64,000 nt of DNA. Origin: Fasciola hepatica (lineage: Eukaryota; Platyhelminthes; Trematoda; Plagiorchiida; Fasciolidae). The stretch covers positions 1,756,001 through 1,820,000 of the forward strand of contig CANUEZ040000167.1 of assembly GCA_948099385.1 (NCBI GenBank), written 5' to 3'. The translations under genes and the position numbers were made by a program. The notes below the pieces were generated by a model. It was not told the DNA's origin. It did not search any database and saw only the letters and a program-made list of their open reading frames with translations. Below are positions 25,401-33,694 of this stretch, piece after piece (position 1 is the first letter of the stretch; every line of letters begins with the position of its first letter).

Positions 25401-26858
25401 AATATTTCAGAAAGGAGTTTGCGACCAAATAAACACTCTACATTGGGAAAGTGATCGGCGACAGCGCGACCATTCGAACCCGAGACAGAATCCCACCGTG
25501 ATCGCCGTTTGACCAACGCCGGTATGCGTCTCTTTTAGCTGTCGATTAATGTTAGCACCCGGCTCAACGGGTGGCAATTTGGGAAACGTTTTTTCTGCTA
25601 ATCTGTGCAACATAGCAGGGAATATGTGCATACCTCCGCTAAGTTTTCATCCTCTCTTGGAATTACTGCTACCTATCGAAGAAGATGTCCGGAGGATCCT
25701 ACCCACGTCAAATTTTCCGGAACATTTTTTGAAATAGCCTTCTGCCAATGACTAGCAATTTTAATTCTGTCTTTCTGGTAGACTGAGCAAGAGATCCTCC
25801 CATTGGTCTTCCGAAAAGCACTTTAATTATCTCCTCATCTGACTCTTTCACTGGAAGTTGGTGCCGTCAAATGAAAATTTAGAATAAATCGAAACGGGAG
25901 CTCGGCGGTCGTACATCTGGTTGGTCATAACCCCCAAATACCATATCTCGACCAGCCGCGGTGTGCACAGTATTCATTCTATGATAGCAGAAGTGTTAGA
26001 ATCTAGTTTAGATGTCATTGTGAGTCCTGTTTTCACCTCATAAAGAAAGTGCTGTCGGACTTCATGGTTGCCAACTAGAAGTGCGAATATCCGGTGTAAA
26101 GCTACTCTGTTAACTGAACTTGGCGAAGTTAAGCGATCCGGAGCTGATGAAAACCAATAAACTGAATTAAACACTATCGAAAATGACATCTGGTCTTATC
26201 ACAGATCAGAAAGATGAAAACAAAATGAAACCTAAGCTGTGAGTTACAAGCCTTTCGTTTCCTCTTGTCTATCGCGTACGCGGAACATTTTAGTTCATAT
26301 ATCATGCAGCGAAAAAAACCATTGCAGTGGGATAGGTTGGATTGAAAGCTATTACAGAAACAACAAAATGAAGTCATTACTGATCGACTGAGTTTTCTGG
26401 GGGTGTGTGTGTTTGAAATGTTCACCATTGGATATGACAACATTACTAAGATGCAACGAGGAACTACATAATGCATCCACTCGTTCAATTCAATGCAAGC
26501 AAATCCTTTGTGCATCCCGAGAGGTTCGAGACTGAGATCATTCAATCGAATAGCGGTAGTTTTCGTCTTCCGACAGGATTTACTCACCGAATTCGTTTTG
26601 CAAGTTCATCACGCAACCTTTGTCGTGGTAATTATGGGGTATTTGTTAACACGAGTGCTATAGCTTTTCCGCAGTCGCACACTTCTTGGCTAATCTCACC
26701 TGTTGTGTTTTTAATCTTTCCGCCCGTACACGCAGATCTTGAACGGTCGCAATTCCCGGTACATGGTGGCTATGGAAAAACTAAAACCAACGGAATCGGA
26801 CGAGTGTGAGACTCGTGACGCGCGAGTTATCAGTCCGGCAGATCCTGTGGTACCTTGA
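3716..26858 (+). CDS. TRMT11: tRNA (guanine-10-N2) methyltransferase TRMT11, seven exons
   Basis: Catalytic subunit of the Trm11-Trm112 enzyme that methylates N2 of G10 in cytosolic tRNAs. Seven exons (3716-3976, 4024-4200, 15732-16097, 17854-18167, 20539-20623, 22118-22288, 26736-26858) join without a frame break into 498 codons ending in TGA. Human TRMT11 is 463 residues. Residues 1-146 correspond to the N-terminal THUMP-containing region. Residues 191-225 contain the NTSMDVRLSGIMAN block. SAM motif I, DPFLGTGS, starts at residue 228, and the catalytic DPPY motif is at 334-337. GGRLVFWIP and CEQ lie near the end of exon 6, followed by a short C-terminal exon. All junctions are GT-AG except intron 2, which is GC-AG. 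No lesion was seen, so it is probably functional. Introns 2, 4 and 6 hold retroelements. Trm112 is not in the window. Confidence 0.95.
4024..4200 (+). CDS. TRMT11: TRMT11 exon 2, ending at a GC donor
   Basis: 59 codons after acceptor TTTTCTAG. The part SCTYKVVISSANKKIS corresponds to the STYKI block of the THUMP-like region, and it ends LSNPQ. The family continues PQH, and exon 3 opens with His. That places the splice after CAG at 4200, where the intron begins GCAAGT. The stretch AG|GCAAGT is a standard strong GC donor. Without this splice the frame runs on into intron sequence. Confidence 0.9.
4201..4206 (+). promoter_or_regulatory. GC-type 5' splice site of TRMT11 intron 2
   Basis: CAG|GCAAGT at the exon 2 end; the acceptor is TTTATAG|CAC at 15731. 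GC-AG introns are a known minority class with otherwise strong consensus around the donor, as here. Confidence 0.8.
4463..4545 (-). repeat. Penelope-type terminal motif with hammerhead-like layout
   Basis: On the minus strand it reads ATTTGGTTGTAAAAC, then CTTGAAAAAGGTTACC, then CCCGAAACGTCG. The same ordered blocks occur at 62540-62605 and 62755-62815, downstream of Penelope GIY-YIG tails. The paired stem seen in those two copies is eroded here. It is followed on the plus strand by a TA microsatellite. Confidence 0.5.
4583..4606. repeat. TA microsatellite
   Basis: About 24 bases of alternating TA inside TRMT11 intron 2. The preceding bases (CCTGAAATCGGGCACGTGTG) recur in similar form at 5711-5750, next to another AT-rich run. 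Confidence 0.85.
4770..4925 (-). repeat. tRNA-derived SINE, minus strand
   Basis: Read on the minus strand it has an A-box-like GGTTGTCGAGTGGTTTAAAC and a B-box-like GTTTGAACCCC. A body follows with CAGCTCGTCACCACACCTGACCCAT. The same order of head and body occurs at 38350-38640 (minus) and partly at 15475-15570. This is a Pol III-type short repeat, not an intact tRNA. Confidence 0.6.
5175..5655 (+). repeat. Detached 5' UTR copy of RTE-C
   Basis: Near-complementary to 1482-2008, including the homopolymer (here a G run near 5468-5487) beside GGTACC. Similarity stops just after AAAACCACCTG, and no endonuclease frame follows. It is therefore a 5'-only copy, the opposite of usual LINE truncation. 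Confidence 0.75.
5656..7288. other. Intron 2 sequence without recognisable gene
   Basis: Apart from the 5711-5765 stretch, which resembles 4535-4590, I see only short frames with no known motifs. Confidence 0.4.
7289..7451 (+). repeat. 5' LTR of the gypsy element
   Basis: 163 bases, TG...CA ends. It contains CATGTACCTTAATTATTAGTC and CGAATCTCGTTCTCTCTGATA, both repeated in the 3' LTR. The first gag ATG follows 16 bases later at 7468. Confidence 0.85.
7468..8220 (+). pseudogene. gypsy gag remnant
   Basis: The frame opens MDRYLRPDKLD at 7468, meets a stop near 7528, and then continues in the same frame from 7567 with a helical capsid-like part (FLSPSLYEHI, ATRDAFITGLQS). Another stop falls near 7903. 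The nucleocapsid at 8109-8215 shows Cys/His knuckle pieces spread over several frames: CYFC, then CPARG, CKACGKTGHFRR. It would form the particle and bind RNA if intact. Confidence 0.75.
8345..8640 (+). pseudogene. gypsy aspartic protease remnant
   Basis: The active-site signature LIDTGSSDTYIS starts at 8347, followed at about 8520 by DLCADVLLDHDFLG, the usual second block of retroviral-type proteases. The two lie in different frames, so the domain is broken. Confidence 0.75.
8770..9416 (+). pseudogene. gypsy reverse transcriptase remnant
   Basis: From 8838 the frame carries YPLPRIENMV, STLGLKFAYHQIPI (motif A region), and FQFCRIPFGVTN. The active site at 9141-9152 reads YVDI where YVDD is expected, so the second catalytic aspartate is lost. 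LLGYHITQGVIKLDPERM and a thumb block follow before a stop at 9416. Confidence 0.85.
9417..10999 (+). pseudogene. gypsy RNase H and integrase remnant
   Basis: RNase H: VETDASDIAIAV at about 9565, RPVAFFSRI, and the ITDQRSVAFMYG block near 9755. Integrase: an HHCC zinc domain (HESLCHSG, VISRCAVCAEMK) at 9955-10080. The catalytic core has Asp in SIDYKG (10150), Asp in HSDRGSSF (about 10330) and Glu in NGQVERLNG (about 10430), separated by a frameshift near 10190. A C-terminal tail ends RTPPYRLRNLEA at 10999. Confidence 0.82.
11083..11261 (+). repeat. 3' LTR of the gypsy element
   Basis: 179 bases. Compared with the 5' LTR it differs by a longer T tract, a small insertion and several substitutions, so the insertion is not recent. 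Confidence 0.85.
11543..12504 (+). pseudogene. RTE-A endonuclease, copy 1
   Basis: LGSFNVRTLMQAGHQ, CLSETRIQDSSS, GVGIVLTEKAE, LADDFNAQVG (Asp in place of the usual Gly before DFN), LFLSSTNFR, LSQIDHIAV and ESDHALV occur in order. A frameshift near 12110 breaks it within the YAPTDCS region, and a stop follows at 12502. Confidence 0.82.
12556..14520 (+). pseudogene. RTE-A reverse transcriptase, copy 1
   Basis: Linker 12556-12864, then finger and palm pieces: LWNESLIVPIFKKG-type block near 13290, GFRPGRGCIDQIF near 13450, a broken LDL.GAFDS block near 13550, GVRKGCPMSPFLFN, LDYADDVVCLFE (intact catalytic YADD near 13855), and GMRFAPSKCKVMLQDW. A C-terminal HRRLRSIANIWWDSRVGNDEVRK block follows. 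The part 13618-14520 is open for 300 codons; the upstream half is broken. Confidence 0.85.
15475..15570 (-). repeat. SINE remnant
   Basis: GGCCCAAATGAGTCAGGTTTGG followed by TAACAAGC matches the body of the SINEs at 4770-4925 and 38350-38640. The tRNA-like head is not convincing here. Confidence 0.4.
15732..16097 (+). CDS. TRMT11: TRMT11 exon 3, SAM-binding motif I
   Basis: 122 codons, phase 0 at both ends, acceptor TTTATAG, donor CAG|GTGAGT. It opens HHLHILLDYAPKNW, continuing the family's PQH block from exon 2. It then has HLYYGRLVA, NYLGNTSMDVRLSGIMAN, WDPFLGTGSIV (glycine-rich SAM loop, Asp228 to Gly234) and GSDIDYALLHGMG (acidic residue for the ribose). This exon makes the methyltransferase assignment secure. 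Confidence 0.95.
16098..17853 (+). other. TRMT11 intron 3
   Basis: GTGAGT...TTCAG. No retroelement or other gene was recognised. A weak B-box-like GGTTCAGGATTGCC near 17410 may be SINE-derived. Confidence 0.7.
17854..18167 (+). CDS. TRMT11: TRMT11 exon 4, catalytic DPPY
   Basis: 104 codons plus two bases; acceptor GAGTTCAG, donor AAA|GTGAGT. It encodes SYAQYGLEKRFMDVVVADVT, matching the family's RQYGLEKY block, and FDAILTDPPYGFRE with the DPPY catalytic motif at 18049-18060. The split codon is completed by the first base of exon 5. Confidence 0.94.
18369..18705 (+). mobile_element. RTE-A 3' fragment in TRMT11 intron 4
   Basis: Starts in the end of the RTE-A frame (CGTGGTTGGGGTTCAAAAGA), runs through the GTACAGTTAGACTGTG block, and ends in a GATGATGATGATGATGAT repeat. 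It is 5' truncated, in the sense orientation. Confidence 0.85.
18920..19300 (+). repeat. Detached 5' UTR copy of RTE-C, diverged
   Basis: Shares GGAGGTGTTCCCACTAAAGT, AACCATGGATGGCGTA, CAGGATGTTTGGCCTCAT and GAGCATTCAGTCACCGGCCC with 5175-5655. No coding part follows. Confidence 0.7.
19434..19490. repeat. TA microsatellite
   Basis: 57 bases of alternating TA in TRMT11 intron 4. Confidence 0.95.
19875..19950 (+). repeat. tRNA-like SINE head
   Basis: TGGTCAAACGG followed about 40 bases later by a perfect B-box-like GGGTTCGAATCCAG. A related head is at 25445-25527 on the minus strand. I cannot fold a full cloverleaf, so a SINE or tRNA pseudogene is more likely than a tRNA gene. Confidence 0.4.
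20539..20623 (+). CDS. TRMT11: TRMT11 exon 5
   Basis: 85 bases. One base completes codon 373, then 28 codons (PVGQGEDISEN...PHDLPHFPHK). Acceptor GTGCTCAG follows a pyrimidine-rich tract; donor AAG|GTTAGT. It is weakly conserved, corresponding to the variable linker before the last methyltransferase strands. It was chosen because its phase exactly bridges exons 4 and 6. Confidence 0.8.
20624..22117 (+). other. TRMT11 intron 5
   Basis: GTTAGT...TTAACAG. Open frames around 21109-21757 carry no motif I recognise, and no repeat family was identified. Confidence 0.6.
22118..22288 (+). CDS. TRMT11: TRMT11 exon 6
   Basis: 57 codons, phase 0, acceptor TTAACAG, donor CAG|GTGAGT. It encodes LSETYRDLINLADRFLRPGG, then RLVFWIPV, and ends LRLLCACEQ. 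It matches the GGRLVYWLPV and CEQ blocks of TRMT11 proteins. Confidence 0.94.
23049..24800 (+). mobile_element. RTE-B LINE copy 1, in TRMT11 intron 6
   Basis: 5'-truncated RTE-type LINE in sense orientation. It starts in the linker (FNELRKSLGRKLTRTLRND) and continues through reverse transcriptase pieces: VSKLTKLLRVIWDSEQIP, RPGRGRIDHIF, SNVRQGCPLPPFLFNFVV, LEYADDIVLLSED, GMRFVPSKCKIMLQNW, and the C-terminal RLRWLGHVLRMPTDRLPQ block. Frame breaks occur near 23460, 23675, 24025 and 24448. It matches 55331-57338 plus 61026-61664 closely and shares lesions with it. Confidence 0.87.
25445..25527 (-). repeat. tRNA-like SINE head, minus strand
   Basis: On the minus strand, GTTGGTCAAACGGCGATC and then CTCGGGTTCGAATGG resemble the A and B boxes of the copy at 19875-19950. 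Confidence 0.4.
26736..26858 (+). CDS. TRMT11: TRMT11 exon 7 and stop
   Basis: 40 codons and TGA after acceptor GTACACGCAG. It starts ILNGRNSRYMVAMEKLKPTE; the SRYMVAMEKLK part matches the SRRLITMEKVK block at the C terminus of TRMT11 proteins. It ends ISPADPVVP. The acceptor phase fits exon 6. The long preceding intron (22289-26735) contains RTE-B. No clear poly(A) signal follows closely. Confidence 0.9.
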   Translation: MLNGRNSRYMVAMEKLKPTESDECETRDARVISPADPVVP

Positions 26859-29399
26859 CCATAAACGTTTTGTCTGCATTCCTCGCCCACTCACCCTACA
26901 TTCACCGTGGGAAATGTCCAGTCCTTTCCCCATCTGTGCCAGAAGGATTCTCATGTGCATGAGCACTTTTATATGTATATATACATGCATATCTAATGGC
27001 GGATACGAATGTCTCGACGATTCTTGTTTAAGTTCCTACTTTCTAAGTATTTTTGCATACTTTCGATCAAAACCGCGTGCATATGTGCGTTGTTTCTCCT
27101 AATACAACGTTTCTCATTCGGACTGAACTGTCTTTCTAAGACTTTCGATTAACCGCTGCGTTTTCCTTTCCCAGTTGTTGACAGACAAGCGGAAAACATG
27201 TAAGATCACAATCTGTCCGAAAATTCGAGATTACCTCAATTCAGTCGATATCCTGACACAGTCGAATTCCAGAATATATTACTAATACTGCTCTCAGTAG
27301 CCAACAATGAACATCAGACAGCTACAAAAATCGTGTTGGATGCTGTCGGTCAGAGGATAAGCGACATCAATGTTTGCTAGATTTTGGCCGTCACGAAAAT
27401 GGTCTGCGTCCTCCGAATGGATCAGAATGCCTACCGAGATGCCCACACGGTCTTAAGGACTTACGGGGTTTGCCCATATCATCAAAACAGATAGGAGACT
27501 TAGATTGCGAGATGCAAGCATTTCTTTTAATCTTCTCAATCGCGTACGTAAAACTGTCCATAACGAAATCCGGAATGAATATTTTTTCACCGCACCGGTT
27601 GGTCGCCATACGACAGAAACACACGACTGAGATGGACGTGTGAGCGGCAGCTTGTTTGGAAATTCCTTATTACCAATATGGTCAAAATTGATAGAATACA
27701 GATTGATATCAATCAGAAATTTCGGCAACTTCACGGTCCAATAGAGTTGTGTGGTTTTACCACGAGTTGATTACAATTCATTTCAGTTTTCCGAAATTAA
27801 ATTGGGTAGAATTTGCCAATATGTCCGACATTCTCCCACGATACTTAAACGTAACCATCGAAGATTCATTTAGCCACTGGGCAACACAAATTATGTCCAA
27901 GTCTAAAATAGACACAGATGACAGTGCACACTACAGTTGTGGTTACAGTGTATTCTTCCAAAACTGTCCAATGTGATTATCATACCTATTTGACAGACTG
28001 AGTGGAACTAATGCCAAGAAGCTGGTAACTGTTAAGAAAATACAACCGACATCAATTTTCGAAAGTATCACGAATGTGCACGTATATAGTTTCGTCTCAG
28101 TATGCCTGCCTAGTATTGGACAAATTACAATAAACAGGTTTAACCCGTTGTTAGAGTGGTGATGTCGACCTCACAAGGTAAACATATATCTCTTATCGAA
28201 AGCTACATAAGCCTTTATAGGGTGAGTGCCGGTAAATGGAAAGTCCATAAGATGGATGAAAAATATATAGAGCCAGACCATTGCGCCTGAGAACTTTTAG
28301 TGTGTCGGGCCTCCACGGAATCCATACAGCCAATGCTTGTAATGAGGAAGATATGGCTGCGTATCATGACAAGTGAGGATTTTGTATTCACGCAACGTAA
28401 TCATTATATTGCTGTCATTATTTTTTCTTCTGTTGTTACCATGTCATGACTTTGATTTCTTATTTAGGTTGTCGGTGAGAAGTAGCAATCAGAACAGCCA
28501 CAAACCCTGAACCGTCAAGGGTCATTCCAAGTAAAATAGATTCAATAAAGTTGGTAACATCCGGAATACCAAAGTGAATATACGAGATTGTTTCGCGGAC
28601 AGATCATCCCAGCATCAACAAGTTGTGTGTAATTTGCTAATTATTATTTTCGGTTTTCAGAAATGTCGGAATGAATCGCGTAGGTGTTCGGCTTCGGTAC
28701 GATTCGGGCTCACGTGTGCGTGGACTGGATCCTTCACGGAGCCGAAGATTTGTAACATTTAGATTCAATTGAAATATCGATCAGCTTCATCAGATTCCTT
28801 GATATCGACAACTGTGTGGATGACAAGTTCGAGACATCCAAATCCCACGACAGATGGTCGCCAGAACATGTAAGGCAGATGTGAACCACCTCGGATAGCC
28901 TAAAAGATAACGAGTTGGACTCAAATTCTTTCATGTTGAGTTGGAGTCGTATTCAGTTGCAGTGCAACTCATTATTCCTGACAAGGGCGAAACAACTATG
29001 CGGCCATTGGTCTCGATGACCATTAAGGCTACCTGGTGAATCTTTCCATTTTTCTATTCGGTACAAGGCATTGCCACAGGTGTTGCGTTTTCTGATCAGT
29101 GAAATCAACTTGAATTAACAACGAGAAAAGAGCTATTTGAACGCCTCGGGGTATCGACTGTCCTGAGTTGTAACAAAGACTTCTGCATCATGAATGCACC
29201 TCTTAATCCGCCAAACTTCCTCGTGAGCAATATTAAGACATGTGTAGCGCTGTTAATAACGAGACCTCAGTTTGGTTCGATGCAAAAAATCCGAATTCCC
29301 CTTCTGATCTACCATCAAGACAAGTGAAGTACATTTCTCCAGGCTATCATTTTGGCCAGAATTCTCACTCCCGATCAGTTCAACCAAGCAAACAGTGAA
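26859..29399. other. Intergenic stretch, nothing recognised
   Basis: AT-rich sequence with scattered frames of fewer than 100 codons on both strands. No conserved motif, RNA gene or repeat family was identified. Confidence 0.4.
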
Positions 29400-31862
29400 A
29401 TGCTTGCAATGCTTATGTTCAGAAATGTTATCAATTGGCCTGTAGATTTCGTAATGCTAAGTGTTACAATTACAGTGAGTCAGGTTATATTCAGCCCGTA
29501 TGTATGAGTGAAATGACTCGTTTTACTGAGCGTCCGTCCGAAAACTGTCATTTACCCTCAGATTTTGAGTTTCTTGCTTTATTTGTTGTCAGTTCCAATA
29601 ACTCTCGCCATATTACCCTTTCGTTTATTGTTAATCACTTTTTGACATTCGTTCATTATGGATGCCGGAAGTGTTGATTCATTCATTCCTCAGCAGGTTT
29701 TTCGGAAAGTTGGTCCTCCTGTGTAGCTCCATTTCAGTTAAAGGAATCACTGGTCACCCGTTACAGGCGGTTGGTTCATGTTAATTACTTCTTACCGGTG
29801 AACATTCTAACACCTATGTGTCCTTTTCTTGTAATTGACCTGGACGTTTCCATCATTGATCTGAATTTCATGAATCGTATTTGTTTCACTGATTTTTTGT
29901 CTCAGCAATCCTGTATTAGGCGTCTAATTCCTGATTGTTCTAAAGTTTCTGGTGGTATCATGATGGATCCTGTGCACCTTGAGGTGAGTCCGTGGACAAG
30001 GTATTACACGTTTTGGTCAGTGAAGGAGTATTGATATCGATCGGTTCTACAGCATTGGTCAAGTCGATTGTTACCCCGTCAAACCGCGATGGCGAAACTT
30101 CCAGAATCCGGTGATTACCGCAGTACCTTGAACAAGTTTCTGAAACAGTCCAGATATTCCGCTCTCGAACCCGAGGACGTTCTTTGTCAATTTCACGGTC
30201 CAAAGTATTCTTCGAAAATTGACCTGAAAGAGGCATTTCTGCAGTTTTCACTTGATGATTAGTCCCTCGAACTAACCACCACTAATAGACCGTTTGGTTC
30301 GTCTCAGTAAATTTTATGCCTTTCGGTCTTAGCGTTTCCCCTTCTATTGTCCAAGGCACTACTAACTTTCTCACTTCCGACCTGGGTGTTTGTGTTTACC
30401 AAGATGGCTTTACTGTATATGCTGCCCTGAAAGATGTGCACGATGACAGTTTGCATTTATTTCTGGACAGCTTTATAAAGCAATGTAGCCATCACTTCTG
30501 AGTTTTCTTGTCTGGGTTATTTAGTTGATACTCACGGCTTTTGCGTTGACTCCAGTTGTTTCTCTCCGTTATCTATTGCGTCTTCTCCCGAATCATTTGG
30601 TAAATTATGTTCTCTTCAGTAATATTTTAGACTTATTCCCACTTTTGCCGTTAAAAACACACTCTGATTCGACCTCCTCTCCCAACAGACGTCCCATTAG
30701 TCTTCCGTGCATGGACAACACTTACGCAGCTTGTCAACCTTTTTGTCCAGTAATGCTGTTCTTCGTACCGTTTCCCCACATGCATCGTCGACTGTTATTA
30801 CGGTGTTGGGGTCGATCTAGAACAAGAGGGTCATCTCGTTTTGTGCGTTTCTCGCCGATTCAGTGTCACTGAATTCGGATATTCACAAACGTAACGTGAG
30901 GTATTGGTTGTTTATCGGGCCGTTACTCGTGTGCACAAGTACTTCTTTGGCACCAACTTCACCATTGCCATAGATCACGAAGCACTGAAGTTAATCTTTA
31001 ATCCACATCGGTCCGTGGCCAAATCGTCGGCAGGTATGGTTCAACGCTGAAGTGTCGCTTTATCAGCGTGCTCTCAAGACATTCTGCACTGCAAAGCACA
31101 TTCTATTCCATATGCGGGCTACTTGCCTCGCTGCGCTTTTTCCGAAGGAACTCCTACTGCTGACTGTTTGCTCACGCAGCCACTACCTGTTAGTCGGCCA
31201 GATCTAGTTCGCGACACGAAAAAATATTATCATACCGTGATATCTTGTGTTCGACTTGGATCGTGAGCAAACGTTCGACGTGTTGATATCCTGAATTTTA
31301 TAAACGGCGTCAAGAAATTTCGGTAACTTGTGATGGTATCCTGTGAGGTAACGACAGAATCGTTGTGCCTACCACATTGCGAGCTGCGGTTTTGCAAGAT
31401 TCGCATTCCGGACATCTAAGCTTTGCAAACATGAAATCTCGTGCCTGTCTCATTTGTTGATGGCCAGAGTTGAACGACGATTTGTGTCGTGTTCCTCAAA
31501 CCTGTCGTGACTGTTTACACAAAATTCATATGCAACAATCGAAATGGAAGCCGTCGCCATTTTTTTCAGAGCCTTGGGAACGTGTTCACGCTGATTGTTG
31601 TGATTCATTTCTAGGCAGGGATTAGACTCGGATTATCATTGATTCCTACTCCCGTTGGTCGGAGGTATATTTCACTTCTCCGTTCAGTCGAGGTGTTCCG
31701 TATGCGATTGTTACTGACAACGGAAGCAGTTTTGCGAAGAAGAAGGTGACTGACTGGCTGAAATCGTTGGGTTGTCACCATGTGCTAACTCCAGCTCGAC
31801 ACCCACAATCCAAGGGTGCTGATGAAAACTTTGTCCTTATTCTGAAGAGTGCGATTGGATCT
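29400..31862 (+). mobile_element. Second gypsy-like retrotransposon, heavily mutated
   Basis: Pieces occur in gypsy order. A nucleocapsid knuckle is at 29446-29500, with two metal ligands changed to Tyr in KCYNYSESGYIQPVC. Protease DAGSVDSFI is near 29660. Reverse transcriptase at 30060-30540 shows SSKIDLKEAFLQF, MPFGLSVSPSIVQGT, and VYQDGFTVYA with YQDG where YQDD is expected. RNase H remnants are at 30850-31020 (NFTIAIDHEALKLIF). Integrase at 31380-31860 shows a SGHLSFANMKSR block, IIIDSYSRWSEV, IVTDNGSSF and TPARHPQSKGADEN. Many stops are present. No LTRs were found, and the 3' end is cut by an RTE-A copy. Confidence 0.75.
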
Positions 31863-32060
31863 GTCATCATCATCATCGTACAGCGGTAAACAGTAGGGCA
31901 AGCCCCACTGACCACTGCCTTTCTCACCATGTTGCACGTTGAATTAAAAAGTATGAATATACAAGATGGACACGGAGTGGACCTACATGGGTGGGAAAAG
32001 GAAAGAATGTCCCAGTAGCCAACTCAGAATACACAGTCTAACTGTACAAACGCACACCGA

Positions 32061-33686
32061 TCAGGCATTCTGATTCGATAGAAAGTGACAACACGATCGC
32101 CACTGTTCGCGGTTCACTGCCATGTCCTTCAGTGTCTCCAGCCAACTGGTAGATGGATCTTTTGGACCCCAACCACGAAGACGTGAAGCATCTACTTTTC
32201 CTAGGTCTGCTGTACATTTTCTCGATCCTCGCTGCCACGTCATCTGTTGACCTCCACGTGGTCTCTTCCACTCCCTAGGAGGGGCGGAGAGTAGGACACG
32301 GTATAGTAGACGTGTGTTTGCCATACGTAACACGTGTCCCAACCAACGAAGTCTACTAAGTTGGATACGCTGTGACAAAACGTTCTCTGAATTAGAACCC
32401 AATACTCGCTTTCTGACCTCATCGTTGCTTACTCGGCTATTCCACCCAATCCTAGCGATACTACGTAAACATCGATGGCCAAAAACCTCAAGACGACGAA
32501 TATCTTCAGCACACAGACTTCAAATTTCGCAACCATACAACAAAACTGAACGCACAGTGGCACAGTATACACGACCTTTCAACTTCAGTGAAATATCGGA
32601 TCGACGCCACAAGTGCTTCAGTCCAGCGTACGCCGCTCGAGCTTTGGATATCCGCGTACTCACCTCTACTACTGTGCTCACATCCGTCGTCACGCAGCTA
32701 CCGAGGTAAGTGAAGTGGTCGACAACTGCCAGCACCTCCCCATCGAGCATCAAGCTCGGAATTGTTGACGTCCAGTCTTGTAACATCACCTTGCACTTTG
32801 AAGGTGCAAAGCGCATGCCGAATGGAGCTACAGCTCTTGTGAGATTATCTAGTGCACGCTGAGCATGTTCCGTGGATTCGAACAAGCAGACAACGTCGTC
32901 TGCGTAATCTAGGTCACATAGCTTTTCAATATCTCCTACTTCGACGCCTACATCCTGAAGATTTTGCAAAGCACTCTCCATTATTTCGTCCATGACGAAG
33001 TTGAACAGGAATGGAGACAAAGGGCATCTCTGTCGAACACCACTGGTCGTTTCGAACCGACCGGATAGTTCACCGTAAACCCTAACGCGGCCAGAAGTAT
33101 GAGAATACAATGATCTCAGTAGGTTCACGAACTTCTGAGGCATACCTTTTCAATGAAGAGTACTGAAAAGCGATGTTCGATCAACTGAATCGAAGGCGCC
33201 TTTCAGGTCTAAGAAAATCATTAGTGTTGGTCGGCGGTGCGTGTGACGCGTTTCAAGTAGTCGGCGAAGAGTAAAAATCTGGTCGATGCATCCTCGACCT
33301 GGGCGGAATCCAGCCTGCTGTTCGCGAACATTCCTCTCGCGAGCCGGTGTAAGACGGTGCAGCAAAATCGAAGCTAATACTTTGGTGACTATCGGGATTA
33401 AGCTAATCCCACGATGATTACTGCAGTCTTTGCGTATTCCCTTCTTGAAGAAGGGAACAATCAACGACTCACTCCATATTAACGGAATACGCTCCTCCTT
33501 CCAAATGTCACGGAGCAAGGCGGTTAGTGATTTTATCAACGCCTCACCACCCAGATTGAAAAGAACTGGAGGAAGTTCTTTGGGACCTGCCGCTTTCCCC
33601 CGCCTTAGTAATCGAATACATGACTCTACTTCTACTTCAGATGGGGGCTCAAGTGATACCACCCAAGAAGTCACAGTTGTTGACAC
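32061..33686 (-). pseudogene. RTE-A reverse transcriptase, copy 2
   Basis: 33686-33150: RLLRRGKAAGPKELPP, LIWSESLIVPFFKKG, CSNHRGISLIPIVTK, GFRPGRGCIDQIFTL, and FLDLKGAFDSVDR (motif A Asp present). 33143-32520: GVRQRCPLSPFLFN (Arg where Gly is usual), LDYADDVVCLFE and GMRFAPSKCKVML. 32402-32061: RLRWLGHVLRMANTR tail. The frame is interrupted between these pieces. Confidence 0.85.
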
Positions 33687-33694
33687 GGGAGTAA